From Gammaproteobacteria bacterium (lineage in GTDB: Bacteria > Pseudomonadota > Gammaproteobacteria > Pseudomonadales > Pseudohongiellaceae), in the NCBI GenBank assembly GCA_008081045.1, contig VMDC01000013.1, positions 1 through 64,000 on the forward strand: DNA of 64,000 nucleotides. Reading direction: 5' to 3'. How positions within the stretch are numbered: position 1 is the first letter of the stretch; each line of letters opens with the position of its first letter. Positions 51,502-61,006 of this stretch are shown here, piece by piece. The notes beneath the pieces were generated by a model. That model was given only the letters and a program-made list of their open reading frames with translations, did not search any database and was not told where the DNA came from. The position numbers and the translations under genes were made by a program.

Positions 51502-52497
51502 TCAGGCAAACAGATCGCGCTGTGCCCGGCGCCAGAAAATCAGGCCAATGATTGCGTTGAACAGGATAAAAAAGTTGTGCTGGACAAACCCAAAGGCTGC
51601 CATCTGCCCCTCATTTTCGGGAAACAGAATCACCCAAAAAGTAATCGCTGCGGCTCTCATCGGGGTTGGCACAGCAGCGGCGAAGAAAATCACTGGCAGG
51701 TAGGGTAAAAGAGTCAGGAAAGAAGCTTCAACGCCGAACAGATTTAATGCTGTGGTATAGACTACGACCGCGGCGAGCAGGGCCGGTGATCGGAGTAAAA
51801 AGAAAGCGCCATAATGCCACAGCTTTGCGCGGCGGAAGCCGTGAAGAATTCGTCTCTCCCGAAGCTGATTGTTCGGTAACAGAGTGCCGTTGAAATACAG
51901 CAGCCAGAGAATCAGGAAGACGGTGGCTCCGATACTGATGACTGGCATAATCTGGAAGACTTCCGGAAGTCCGCCACCCCCAAAAATGTAGCCCACCGTA
52001 GCCCAGATAAGCAGATAGAAAATTTCGCAGAACATGATAAACAGCATGACCGAACCGACTTCCCAGCCCGGAATCTGATCCCGTTTGTTCAGATAGTAAG
52101 CCATGGCACCCTTGCCGATTTGCTCATTGAATATCGATATGATGTAGGCGCTCGCGCGGATGGGCAGAATGTCCTTGTACTTGATATCTGCCAGCAGCCA
52201 GTTCAGTGCCCGGGTGACGACAAGCGTGTCGATGAGAAAATAGAACAGCGAATAGGCCATCATGAGTGCCAGCCACGGACCCCAGGCAACGTTTGCAAAG
52301 ACCTGTGTCATGTATTCGGCCAACGGCAGGCCCTCTCTGGCTGCGGCGCCGTTTAATCGAAAATAAAGATAGACAAAACAAGCACCGGTGATCAGCAGAA
52401 AAATAAGCCTGCCCAGCGGACTTTGCTTCTTTTTCGCGGCAGAATTTGCTTCTTCAACTTCGCCTGTGTTTGCTTCGGCGGTATCGTGGTCACTCAT
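51502..52497 (-). CDS. LPG-synthase transmembrane-like (UPF0104/flippase) protein
   Basis: A 331-residue integral membrane protein with about seven to eight helices after a charged, Ala/Glu-rich N-terminal tail of 30 residues. The spacing (YSLFYFLIDTLVVTRALNWL, ISIFNEQIGKGAMAYYL, AVPTPMRAAAITFWVI) resembles the lysylphosphatidylglycerol synthase TM/YbhN domain that moves lipid-linked substrates. Assignment is by pattern and could be wrong. It lies one base behind the NmrA-like gene and six before the phosphatidyltransferase, making a tight three-gene unit that points to lipid metabolism. Confidence 0.65.
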   Translation of the reverse strand: MSDHDTAEANTGEVEEANSAAKKKQSPLGRLIFLLITGACFVYLYFRLNGAAAREGLPLAEYMTQVFANVAWGPWLALMMAYSLFYFLIDTLVVTRALNWLLADIKYKDILPIRASAYIISIFNEQIGKGAMAYYLNKRDQIPGWEVGSVMLFIMFCEIFYLLIWATVGYIFGGGGLPEVFQIMPVISIGATVFLILWLLYFNGTLLPNNQLRERRILHGFRRAKLWHYGAFFLLRSPALLAAVVVYTTALNLFGVEASFLTLLPYLPVIFFAAAVPTPMRAAAITFWVILFPENEGQMAAFGFVQHNFFILFNAIIGLIFWRRAQRDLFA

Positions 52498-52498
52498 A

Positions 52499-53392
52499 TC
52501 AGGACTCGCTTATCAGTATTTTTCTGAGAGTGTCTTCAAGAGGTGTCAGGCTGATGCCAATTTTTTCATTGGCGTTCTCTGTCACGACTTCATTCATGGT
52601 GATGACATCGATGACGGTGGGTGTGATACCGCCGCCCTTGAGCGTGCTGGTAACCGCCGCACCCAATTTGGCCATCAGGATCGGTACGGAGCCCACTTCA
52701 ACCTCCTTACCCACTAAGTTTCCTGCTTTCTTTATCAGGTCGCGGTAGGCAATTGGTTCCGGGCCGACCAGTTCATACACATGACTGTCCGTCACAGGGC
52801 TGCAGGCCAGTTTCGACAGCGCCTGACTGAGGTCGTCCGTATCGAGGGGGCGCATACAGTATTCTCCGCCACCCAGCACTTTGGTTTGGCCGCTGGAGAC
52901 GGCACCGAGTAGAGAGTTCGCGCCGGCGGTACCGGGCCCCATCAGAATCGGCGTGCGCAAAACCGTTGCGGGGATGCCAGAGTTCAAAACCAGCTCTTCG
53001 CCAACACCTTTGGAACGAAAATACGCATTGCGCGAGTCGGCGCCGGCTCCGACAACACTGATAAAAATAATTTGCCCCACATTGCAATCCTGGGCAGCTT
53101 TGACAACAGCAGCGGTCGCAGCAACGTTGGCGCTGGCATAGTTGGAATGTTTATTTTCAATCAGGATGCCAGCCAGATGAATCAGGCAGTCAGCGCCGGT
53201 GAGTGCTTGCTTGAGACTCTCCGGATTATCATAAGCAATTATCGCGGGACTGATTGAAGCGGATTTAGGGAGGCTGGCGAACGCGGACTCTGAGCGCACT
53301 CCGGCGACTGTCTCGATGCCCTTTTTCTCACTCAAGTGGGACAGCAGGTTGATGCCGACGCTGCTGTTTGCTCCTGTGATGCTTATTTTCAT
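52499..53392 (-). CDS. NmrA-like/atypical SDR NAD(P)-binding protein
   Basis: A 297-residue protein starting MKISITGANSSVGINLLSHL, with the atypical SDR motif TGANSSVG (TGxxGxxG variant). DCLIHLAGILIENKHSNYAS and IIFISVVGAGADSRNAYFRS follow the NmrA/NDUFA9-like pattern; the usual YxxxK is replaced by Y-F-R-S-K. C-terminal helices contact a substrate in this group. ATG 53392 is preferred to the earlier in-frame 53419 or 53482. First gene of the three-gene lipid-type unit, 145 bases behind the FO synthase gene. Confidence 0.82.
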   Translation of the reverse strand: MKISITGANSSVGINLLSHLSEKKGIETVAGVRSESAFASLPKSASISPAIIAYDNPESLKQALTGADCLIHLAGILIENKHSNYASANVAATAAVVKAAQDCNVGQIIFISVVGAGADSRNAYFRSKGVGEELVLNSGIPATVLRTPILMGPGTAGANSLLGAVSSGQTKVLGGGEYCMRPLDTDDLSQALSKLACSPVTDSHVYELVGPEPIAYRDLIKKAGNLVGKEVEVGSVPILMAKLGAAVTSTLKGGGITPTVIDVITMNEVVTENANEKIGISLTPLEDTLRKILISES

Positions 53393-53537
53393 GCGCAATG
53401 TTCCCTGTGCTGACGTCATAGATTGACGTGCCTTGATGCTGTCGATGACTCCATCGTCAGCCGAGGCGCGGCATTGTATCAATGTAGCTACGCCACAAAC
53501 AGAGGCGCCGATCGTTTACCTGCGGTCGGAATTCAAA

Positions 53538-55979
53538 CTACCGGGCTTGGCCGGCGGGGCAGTGTGATGTTTGAACATCATTCAGAGACTTGCTTGTCTG
53601 AAATTTTCCAGCGTCACTGTTGATAATCTGACTGAGCGCGCCCGCACTGAATGCCCGCTCCTGCTGCGCTGCAGGGGCCTCGGCATACAGCGTGGTGCGC
53701 ATCTTTGCTTGACGTCCAAGATTGCTGATGGCGGTGGCCATCTCTGCAGGAGGCCACTCCTGGCCGTGCTCAGCGCCCGCTGCGCGGGTGATGCTTTCGT
53801 TCATCAGACTGCCGCCAAGGTCATTAGCTCCACACTGCAGGGCGAGCATGGCGCCCTCTCGGCCCATTTTTACCCAGGAGGTCTGAATGTTGGAAATAGC
53901 GCCATTCAGTGCCAACCGGGGCACTGCGTGCATGAGAAGAGCCTCGCGTAGCGTCGGTCCCAGTCTGGATTTCCCTTTTCGGTACATCGGCGCCTCTGCT
54001 GCGACATAGGGCAGGGGGACAAATTCAGTAAAGCCTCCGCTTGCATCCTGCAGCTTTCGGATGGCGTGAAGGTGGGCTGCCCAGTGCTTGGGGTGATCAA
54101 CATGCCCGAACATGATGGTCGCGGTAGATTGGAAGCCGACTTCGTGTGCGGTCCGCATGACTTCCAGCCACTGCGCTGTGTTGAGCTTGTCGGCACAGAT
54201 CTGTTCGCGGATCTCGTCGTGCAGAATCTCTGCTGCAGTGCCGGGGAGGGTGCTGAGTCCTGCCATTTTTAGGCGGCACAGGAATTCCTTGAGGCTGACT
54301 TGGAGAGTCGCCGCGCCCTGCCACACTTCAAGCGGAGAAAAGGCGTGTACATGTATGTCAGGTGCAGCACGCTTGACCGTAGTCACGATATCCAAATAGG
54401 TCTGACCGGTGTAGTCAGGATGGATGCCTCCCTGCATACACACTTCAGTCGCGCCCCTGTCCCAGGCTTCTCTGGCGCGGCGCGCGATTTCCTCTGCTGA
54501 GATGTCGTAGGGTTTCCCTCTGAGATTTTCACTCATTTTTCCTTTCGAGAAGGCGCAGAACTGGCAGCGAAAGTAGCAAACGTTGGTGTAGTTGATGTTG
54601 CGATTCACGACGTAGCTGACCGTGTCGCCACATTGCTCTGCGCGGATCACATCGGCGGCACGTATCACCGCGCTGAAGTCTGAACCGCGAACCTTGAAGA
54701 GTGATTCAATGTCTTCTTCTGTCAGGGGTTGTTGTTGCTGGGCGCGTTCAATGATGCTCGCGATCGGGGCAGACGGTCCGGGCTGTTCCCGGCACAATCC
54801 GCGTTCAAGTGCGGGTATCTCTGCGCTGCTGCCGGGCCTCCAGGGATCCCGCCTGGCAAAACCCATGCTGTCGCTGTGAGTCATTGCGGCCGGCAACACG
54901 GATCCATCGAGCCATTGCGCTCCGGCACGGAGATATTCCGGATACACCGTCAGGCGCTGTTCCAGGAACTTGCCTGCTGCTTGCGTTTCCCGGGCCAGAT
55001 TATCCAGATGAGGCCACGGGGCCTCGGGATTCACATGATCCGGTGTTACCGGAGAAACGCCGCCCCAGTCGTTGATTCCTCCGGAGATCAGTTGTGGCAG
55101 AACGCCCGGGCTCAGATTTGGGGGCGCTTGGATATTCATTTGAGGGCCGAAGATCAAACGCGTTACGGCGAGCGTCCAGATCAACTCTTCCAGATCAGGC
55201 TCAGGTGCCCGCGCCATTTTGGTGTGTGGCTTGGCTCTGAAATTTTGAACAATGACTTCTTGAATGTGACCATACTGCTCATGCAGTCGACGGATCGCGA
55301 GCAATGATTCAATGCGCTCAAGTCGAGTTTCGCCAATGCCGATCAGAATGCCTGTGGTGAAGGGCACGCCGGCTTGACCGGCGAGTTCGAGTGTTTGCAG
55401 GCGAAGCTCAGGGTCTTTGTCGGGCGACCCGTAATGCGGCATGCCTCTCTGACACAGCCGGGGCGAAGCGGATTCCAACATGATCCCCATAGACGCGCTG
55501 ACGGATTTCAGCATATCGATTTCGCGGGCAGTCATATTGCCGGCGTTGATGTGAGGCAGCAGTCCCGTCTCTGTTAATACCTGCTCAGCTACGGTCCGCA
55601 CATATTCCAGCGTGTTGTCGAAGCCGAGATCAGCGAGGGCTTCTCGGGCGGCTCGATATCGCAGCTCAGGCTTTTCGCCCAGTGTGAAAAGCGCTTCCTG
55701 ACAGCCTACTTCAGCACCGGCCTGACAAAGGGTGAGCACTTCTTCCGGCGACATAAAAGCCTGATTCAGGTGCCTTGGGGTCTGTGCGAAGGTGCAGTAG
55801 TGGCAAACATCCCGGCACAGCTGGGTGAGTGGCACAAACACTTTGCGCGAATACGTGATCAGATCGCCGTGATGACTGTCCCGAAGCTGAGAGGCCATCT
55901 TGGCAAGTGACGAGGTATCCGGATTGCCGGCGAGGGCTATTGCTTCGCTTTCGCTTAGCCAGTCGCTACTGCTGCTCAC
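53538..55979 (-). CDS. fbiC: FO synthase, fused CofG/CofH (FbiC)
   Basis: An 813-residue bifunctional radical SAM enzyme that makes 7,8-didemethyl-8-hydroxy-5-deazariboflavin (FO), the chromophore of coenzyme F420. The N-terminal CofG half (about 1-380) has CRDVCHYC at 55-62 for [4Fe-4S], and SGGINDWGGVSPVTPDHVNP. The C-terminal CofH half (about 440-790) has CYFRCQFCAFSKG near 466-477, EVCMQGGIHPDYTG and SIQTSWVKMG-like NIQTSWVKMG. Two clusters, order and length match actinobacterial FbiC. Start is GTG. F420 routes are uncommon in gammaproteobacteria; no cofC, cofD or cofE homologue is in the window. Confidence 0.93.
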   Translation of the reverse strand: MSSSSDWLSESEAIALAGNPDTSSLAKMASQLRDSHHGDLITYSRKVFVPLTQLCRDVCHYCTFAQTPRHLNQAFMSPEEVLTLCQAGAEVGCQEALFTLGEKPELRYRAAREALADLGFDNTLEYVRTVAEQVLTETGLLPHINAGNMTAREIDMLKSVSASMGIMLESASPRLCQRGMPHYGSPDKDPELRLQTLELAGQAGVPFTTGILIGIGETRLERIESLLAIRRLHEQYGHIQEVIVQNFRAKPHTKMARAPEPDLEELIWTLAVTRLIFGPQMNIQAPPNLSPGVLPQLISGGINDWGGVSPVTPDHVNPEAPWPHLDNLARETQAAGKFLEQRLTVYPEYLRAGAQWLDGSVLPAAMTHSDSMGFARRDPWRPGSSAEIPALERGLCREQPGPSAPIASIIERAQQQQPLTEEDIESLFKVRGSDFSAVIRAADVIRAEQCGDTVSYVVNRNINYTNVCYFRCQFCAFSKGKMSENLRGKPYDISAEEIARRAREAWDRGATEVCMQGGIHPDYTGQTYLDIVTTVKRAAPDIHVHAFSPLEVWQGAATLQVSLKEFLCRLKMAGLSTLPGTAAEILHDEIREQICADKLNTAQWLEVMRTAHEVGFQSTATIMFGHVDHPKHWAAHLHAIRKLQDASGGFTEFVPLPYVAAEAPMYRKGKSRLGPTLREALLMHAVPRLALNGAISNIQTSWVKMGREGAMLALQCGANDLGGSLMNESITRAAGAEHGQEWPPAEMATAISNLGRQAKMRTTLYAEAPAAQQERAFSAGALSQIINSDAGKFQTSKSLNDVQTSHCPAGQAR

Positions 55980-56168
55980 TGCTGAGTTCCCACAGAAAAT
56001 TGCTTATTATAAGTATGCTAGCCAAAGAGTAGCAGGGTGAACGACCTGTTGAGAACCCGATTCGCCCCAAAAAACACAATTGCGACAGCCCAAAGCCACT
56101 TGTACCGACGCCAACCGGGCAAGCGCGGCAGGAAAGCGTCCACTGGAACCACCGGCAGGGAGAGTGCC

Positions 56169-57533
56169 ATGTCTTTTCGTGTATTGATCAGAAGCCACGC
56201 CTGGTTTTTCGGTATTTGCGTTGCAGCCGGCGTGATTTGTGGCGCGCAAGCGCAGAACAAAATGCTGTTTCAGGACGCCAGCCTGATAATCGGGGATGGC
56301 AGTGTCCTCACTAACCATGATCTGTTGATAGAAAACGGACTGATTGTCAGTCTGGGTGAGAACTTGCCGCCGCCGGACACAGGACTGGTGGTTGACCTTC
56401 AGGGGAAATGGGTGATGCCTGCTCTGATCGATGCCCATGCTCATCTTGGCTTCCAGTCGCGGCAAAGCTGGGGTGCTGATAATTACGATCTGGAAAACCT
56501 GACTGACAACCTTGAGCAATATGCCTACTACGGGTTCGGCGCGGTGTTCTCAGCCGGCAGTGACCCTGCTGAAATTGCGCAGTTGCTCGCGGCGACGGTG
56601 CGCAGTAGAAATAATCTGCCTGAATTTCTTTACGCTGCGGGGTTGGCTCCACCCGGCGAGGGACCTAACAATCAGTTTCTCGAGCAGACATCGCAGGTGC
56701 AAGCAAGAACTGGATACCAGGTACTTTACGGTGTTACGGATCCCGAGTCGGCACGACAGACAGTCACAGATTTGGCGCTAAAAGGGTTTGAGTTCGTCAA
56801 AATTTGGGTGGATGACAGAGGTGGCAGTCAGACTAAGCTTGCGCCGGAAATCTACAGGGCAGTCGCCCAACATGCCGGAGAAGCGGGCCTGAAAGTGTTT
56901 GTGCATCAACAGAGTGCGTCGGACATGCTGGATCTCATCAGTGCCGGCGTAGACGGGTTTCTGCATGGACGCATCGGCCGTGATTTCACGGATGAACTGA
57001 TCGAGCGGGCAGTGCAGTCAGATGTTTTTGTGATACCCAATCTCGGGTTGGGTGAACTGCGCAGGGAAGCCATTGGCGAGGACCAGTTTCTGACCCCGTT
57101 TTTGTCGCAGGGTCTCAGGGAATCTCTGTCGGCTTCAGAGATACGTCAGATGCAGCCTGAACGCGACGCAACGAATGAATCCGAGCTCATCGCCGGCTTC
57201 GCACGGATTGAGACTGGGGATCTGGATCTCGTGCTTGGCACTGATGCAGGAGCAGTGCCGGGACACCCATTTGGGTATACAGGTCACCGCGAGCTGGAGA
57301 TCTATGTGCGCTTGGGCATGAGTCCGATGGGCGCGCTGCGCTCGGCCACTTCTCTTGCCGCTAAACATCTGGGCCTGCGGGGCTTGGGTCTGCTGGAGCC
57401 GGGCAAGCAGGCGAGCCTGCTGATTCTGAACTCGGATCCCACTTCAGATATCCGAAATACGAGGGATATTCACTCTGTCTATCTGAACGGCCAGCGTGTT
57501 GACCGGTCTGCTATTGCTTCGCGAACGCCGTAA
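56169..57533 (+). CDS. Exported amidohydrolase family protein
   Basis: A 454-residue metal-dependent hydrolase with a signal peptide (AWFFGICVAAGVICGAQAQ). The small beta domain (LFQDASLIIGDGSVLTNHDL) precedes the TIM barrel: IDAHAHLGFQ gives the first metal HxH, GFEFVKIWVDD the Lys region, LKVFVHQQSA a His, FLHGRIGRD a His, and VLGTDAGAVPGHPFG the final Asp. It resembles imidazolonepropionase-like/Xaa-Pro dipeptidase-like exported amidohydrolases. ATG 56169 is set by AGGGAGAGTGCC and the signal peptide. It converges with the M24 peptidase gene with a four-base gap. Substrate unknown. Confidence 0.88.
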   Translation: MSFRVLIRSHAWFFGICVAAGVICGAQAQNKMLFQDASLIIGDGSVLTNHDLLIENGLIVSLGENLPPPDTGLVVDLQGKWVMPALIDAHAHLGFQSRQSWGADNYDLENLTDNLEQYAYYGFGAVFSAGSDPAEIAQLLAATVRSRNNLPEFLYAAGLAPPGEGPNNQFLEQTSQVQARTGYQVLYGVTDPESARQTVTDLALKGFEFVKIWVDDRGGSQTKLAPEIYRAVAQHAGEAGLKVFVHQQSASDMLDLISAGVDGFLHGRIGRDFTDELIERAVQSDVFVIPNLGLGELRREAIGEDQFLTPFLSQGLRESLSASEIRQMQPERDATNESELIAGFARIETGDLDLVLGTDAGAVPGHPFGYTGHRELEIYVRLGMSPMGALRSATSLAAKHLGLRGLGLLEPGKQASLLILNSDPTSDIRNTRDIHSVYLNGQRVDRSAIASRTP

Positions 57534-57537
57534 ACGC

Positions 57538-58899
57538 TCAATTGGCCGACTGTATGATGTGATACTCGGTTTGTCGCGGAGCGATATAATTGAACTGCCG
57601 GCCATCAAAGAAACCATCTTCCTCCAGTTTCATGCGCATGGGTTCTCGGCTCCATTCCGGTATTTCTACCAGCGCAGTCAATTCGATGGAATAAGCTGTA
57701 TTCGGCTGCATGGCGTAGTCTCCAGATCCGGGAACGCCTTCCTGCTTGTCCCACATGCCTATGGTGGTACCGGCAGCGTGCCCATGCAGACCAATGGGGT
57801 GGGTGTAAATGATGGGGCCGATGCCTCGTTCCTGCGCCTGCTGCCTCGTGCGACGAAGAATGTCATTCCCTGTTCTGCCAACCTGAAAATTGCTGGTCAG
57901 AATATCCTGAAGTTCATTGCCTTTTTGAAGTGCCAGTTGCAGCGAGGCCGGCACATCCGTCTCCCCTTGTCGAAGGATATAGGCATTTTGCTGAGTGTCT
58001 GTCTGCAGGTTCAGATAGCTGATGCCAAAATCGATATGAACATGATCGCCACGCAGAAGCAGACTGGGATCCAGATTATTTGCTGCGATCTCCTGTTTCG
58101 ATCGGTCGGAGCGCTCGACTTCAATGCTGGTGTGGAACCAGGTCTGCAATCCGAGGTCATTGACCCGTTGTCGAAACCACCATTCGAGGTCTTCGGTGGA
58201 GGTCAGGCCCGGCGTGATGACATCGCTTGAGAATCCCTCTGCAATGATTCCGTGGGCAATTTCCATGACGGTCTTATAGGTGGTCATCTCAGCGGCTGTG
58301 CGCGTTTCCAGCCAGCCCACGGCTACCGCTTCGCTGGAGACAACCCGGTCGCGTAAGCGCAGCGGCAGAGCCTGAAGGAAATCCCGCTGCTCCGAATAGG
58401 TCAGGCCGTCGGCTAACGCATAAACATCCGAGTAGTTCAGGGCGATGCGGTCCGGATCTGCTTCATCGAGGATCTGCGCAATCCTCTCATATTGATCAGG
58501 CTGCTGTTCCGGGTTCCAGACGCCGGGGAACAGATCGCCGACAGGGTACCGGGCCACAGCCATACGTGCGATGCCAAGCTCGGGACCCTGGTCGATGAAC
58601 ATCAGTACTGTTCGTCGTCTCGCATTGAGCCAGGTCGCCGGCAGCATGGTTTTTACGATCGGGTCTTCATTGTACTCTCTGGCGATCAGTACCCAGGCGT
58701 CTATCCCGGCAGCACGCATGACTTGCGGCACGACGGTGTCAAGTCTGTCCTCCAGAATTTGATTGGTGATATCAGCCCGTTCTCTGAGGGAAAGAATACG
58801 ATCTTTTAATTCATCGGCGTAACCGCTGCGGGCGGCAAGGCTGAGAGTCAGGCTGAGCGCTAAACCCAGCCAGGGTGGCGTGCAGGGAAGGATTCGCAT
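57538..58899 (-). CDS. Exported M24 family metallopeptidase (Xaa-Pro peptidase-like)
   Basis: A 453-residue protein. Signal peptide LGLALSLTLSLAARSGYA. N-terminal creatinase-like domain (RAAGIDAWVLIAREYNEDPI), then the pita-bread domain: HVHIDFGISYLNLQTDTQQN (metal Asp pair), GPIIYTHPIGLHGHAAGT (His), and NTAYSIELTALVEI (Glu). A final metal Glu may be in KLEEDGFF. The set of ligands is close to complete, so activity is likely. Periplasmic dipeptide or proline-peptide turnover is expected. It converges with the amidohydrolase gene, itself of peptide-hydrolase type. Confidence 0.85.
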   Translation of the reverse strand: MRILPCTPPWLGLALSLTLSLAARSGYADELKDRILSLRERADITNQILEDRLDTVVPQVMRAAGIDAWVLIAREYNEDPIVKTMLPATWLNARRRTVLMFIDQGPELGIARMAVARYPVGDLFPGVWNPEQQPDQYERIAQILDEADPDRIALNYSDVYALADGLTYSEQRDFLQALPLRLRDRVVSSEAVAVGWLETRTAAEMTTYKTVMEIAHGIIAEGFSSDVITPGLTSTEDLEWWFRQRVNDLGLQTWFHTSIEVERSDRSKQEIAANNLDPSLLLRGDHVHIDFGISYLNLQTDTQQNAYILRQGETDVPASLQLALQKGNELQDILTSNFQVGRTGNDILRRTRQQAQERGIGPIIYTHPIGLHGHAAGTTIGMWDKQEGVPGSGDYAMQPNTAYSIELTALVEIPEWSREPMRMKLEEDGFFDGRQFNYIAPRQTEYHIIQSAN

Positions 58900-59053
58900 G
58901 AGCTAGGACTCCGTAAGATTGCGCTGTCAGGTTAACACTTTGTACCCGCTGTCAGCCAGATGGGCATGAACTTGTTGCGGTGTTCATCGACTCGCTGAAC
59001 TGCGTACAATAGATAAGCCATTCAGGCTGTGTGGTGTAATGCGAGGAAATCTT

Positions 59054-59563
59054 ATGAGTCAATCTTCTGTGTCAGGTTTTGATCCTGCCCAGCATGTTCT
59101 GTCGGAGTCTCACTACTTTGAGGACCTAACTCTTGGTCAGCGCTTCAATAACCCATCACGAACTCTGGGTGATGCCAATTTTGCAGCCTTTCAGCTGGCC
59201 TCCGGTGACAATCATCCGATCCACTATGATGTGGAGTACTGTCGGCGCAAGGGCCATCGGGAAATGGTCGCGCATGGGTTTCAGATTGCGATGCAAACCG
59301 CGCCCGGTGCCGGGATGCTGCCCCATGTGCTCGAAGACAGCCTCATCGGGCTCGTAGAGCAAAGCAGCAAATTTTTAAAACCGGTTTACCGCGGAGATAC
59401 CGTGTACCCTTCGCTTGAGATCATTGAGCTTATCCCCGGAAAGACGACGGGAGTGATTCGTCTGAAAACGACAGTTCACAATCAAGAAGGGGAGCTGGTG
59501 ATGGAGGGTGAGCAGAAAATGCTTGTCAGAAAGCGACCGCTCGATCAGTCTGCCAGTTTGTAG
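59054..59563 (+). CDS. MaoC family dehydratase
   Basis: A 169-residue hot-dog protein of the (R)-specific enoyl-CoA hydratase group. ASGDNHPIHYDVEYCRRKGH carries the D-x-H-P-x-H catalytic motif, followed by VAHGFQIAMQ and LIGLVEQSSKFLKPVYRGDT. GAGGAAATCTT supports ATG 59054 over ATG 59039. Its 3' end overlaps the 3' end of the next, opposite-strand gene by 19 bases. Acts on acyl-CoA or acyl-ACP intermediates; the pathway is not clear. Confidence 0.88.
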   Translation: MSQSSVSGFDPAQHVLSESHYFEDLTLGQRFNNPSRTLGDANFAAFQLASGDNHPIHYDVEYCRRKGHREMVAHGFQIAMQTAPGAGMLPHVLEDSLIGLVEQSSKFLKPVYRGDTVYPSLEIIELIPGKTTGVIRLKTTVHNQEGELVMEGEQKMLVRKRPLDQSASL

Positions 59564-60354
59564 ATTGCAGTGTGTTCGACTTCAAGAACTACGGCGTTCT
59601 CGCAGTGGAAGACCATGTACAGGGAAATGAACTCATGCCCTTTGTGAGCCCATTTTCTTGTTGGGATGGCTTTGATCTGATAGTCCCGTCCCACACGGAC
59701 GGAGTCCCTCAGAGTCAACTTGCTGGCCGTGTGCACCCAGGCCGGCATCAGATACATGTTTTTGAGCGCAGCATTACACATCTCCAGAAGATAATAGGGA
59801 TGCACGTGGCTGTCTTTGCCCCGATAAATGGGTGACTGATCGCGCTGAACTGATACATGGTCTGCGTTGTCTTCAGCTTTCGGTCTCCAGTGTAGCAGCG
59901 GGCCAGGACGGTGCACTTGAATCGTCTGATCACTGATTTCCGGACGGACACTTAACGCCTTTCCCGGTTCGCTGTCGGCCAGGGTGCTGATCGCAGGAAG
60001 TTCAGCAGGCAACCAAGATTCCAGTTTGGCGAGAAGTGTCCCCTGTTCATTGTAGGCGCAGGTCACGTGACTCCGACTGCTGGATTCTTGTCCGAGGCTT
60101 TCGCTTCTGAGGGTCAGCAGGTCGTTCTGATACGCCGGTTTCAGGAAGACGACATCCATCATGCCTCGATGGAGAAATTGTTCGCCGTATTGCCTGACAA
60201 GGGGTTGGGTTAAGTATCCGAAGAGATTGACGCCGCTGACCAGAGCGCTGGAAAAGCCATAGCGTCTGGCTACCTCGTCACTGTGGATTCGGTTTTCAGA
60301 GTCTTCTGCATCGTTGAGAGCGAGGATTTGCAGTGGTGCTGGAGGCGTGTTCAT
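59545..60354 (-). CDS. Hot-dog fold protein, MaoC-like
   Basis: A 269-residue protein. RIHSDEVARRYGFSSALVSG followed by VNLFGYLTQPLVRQYG resembles the active-site helix region of MaoC-like proteins (GF-x-G-A-L-V-x-G), but the canonical D-x-N-P-x-H motif is changed to SDEVARR. RGMMDVVFLKPAYQNDLLTL is the following strand. A second half (SPIYRGKDSHVHPYYLLEM, then WVHTASKLTLRDSVRVG) looks like a second hot dog. It could be a double hot dog with altered catalytic site. Function unknown; it shares its 3' end with the MaoC gene. Confidence 0.68.
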   Translation of the reverse strand: MNTPPAPLQILALNDAEDSENRIHSDEVARRYGFSSALVSGVNLFGYLTQPLVRQYGEQFLHRGMMDVVFLKPAYQNDLLTLRSESLGQESSSRSHVTCAYNEQGTLLAKLESWLPAELPAISTLADSEPGKALSVRPEISDQTIQVHRPGPLLHWRPKAEDNADHVSVQRDQSPIYRGKDSHVHPYYLLEMCNAALKNMYLMPAWVHTASKLTLRDSVRVGRDYQIKAIPTRKWAHKGHEFISLYMVFHCENAVVLEVEHTAIYKLAD

Positions 60355-60433
60355 ACTGTTGATTCTGATCCTTGCTGAGTGCTGGACTGAGACGCCGCTC
60401 GCTGGCGTTCAGATTTATCAGACCTAAATTGAG

Positions 60434-61006
60434 CTATCTGGCCATACCATAGAATTCGTCGTTTGGCTGCAGCGAAGTCATGTTGGCTATTCGATTGGAC
60501 ATGGCGAAGAACGCCGAGATGGCACCGATCTGCCAGATGTCATCCTGAGAAAAGCCCTCAGCTCGCAGCGGAGCGTGATCTTGCTCGGTGATTTCATGCG
60601 CGGCTCGTGAAACTTTCACGGCATAATCGAGCATCGCCCGCTGTTTAGGGGTGATATCCGCCTTGCGATAATTAGTGGCCAGTTGATCAGAGAGGGTAGG
60701 GTTCTTCTCTCTGATCCTGAGTATCGCACCGTGCGCAACGACACAGTACAGACACTGATTTAGACCGGAGGTTGCCACCACGATCATTTCCCGCTCGCCT
60801 TTCGTCAGGTTGCTTTCGCTGTCCATCAGGGCGTCGTGATAGTCGAAAAATGCTCTGAACTCGGCAGGCCTGCCTGCCAGAGCCAGAAAGATATTGGGAA
60901 TAAAGCCGCTTTTTTCCTGTATTCTGAGTATTCGCTCCCGGATGTCGGGTTCGATGTCTTCGAGGGCAGGAACGGGAAAGAGCGCGATTGGGTGCTTGGG
61001 CTTCAT
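60434..61006 (-). CDS. AhpD-like peroxidase-related protein (carboxymuconolactone decarboxylase fold)
   Basis: A 190-residue helical protein, ATG 61006 (MKPKHPIALFPVPALED). LNQCLYCVVAHG contains CxxC and the following His, the AhpD redox motif, and YAVKVSRAAHEITEQD with IWQIGAISAFFAMSNRIANM completes the peroxidase-related family pattern. Such proteins reduce peroxides or act as reductase partners. The frame upstream to 61171 is shadow. The gene precedes the hot-dog gene by 79 bases on the same strand and may share its transcript. Confidence 0.88.
   Translation of the reverse strand: MKPKHPIALFPVPALEDIEPDIRERILRIQEKSGFIPNIFLALAGRPAEFRAFFDYHDALMDSESNLTKGEREMIVVATSGLNQCLYCVVAHGAILRIREKNPTLSDQLATNYRKADITPKQRAMLDYAVKVSRAAHEITEQDHAPLRAEGFSQDDIWQIGAISAFFAMSNRIANMTSLQPNDEFYGMAR

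Noticed and set aside
54729..55307. 192-codon plus-strand frame inside the FO synthase gene
   Set aside because: Opposite the linker and CofG part of a well-supported protein.
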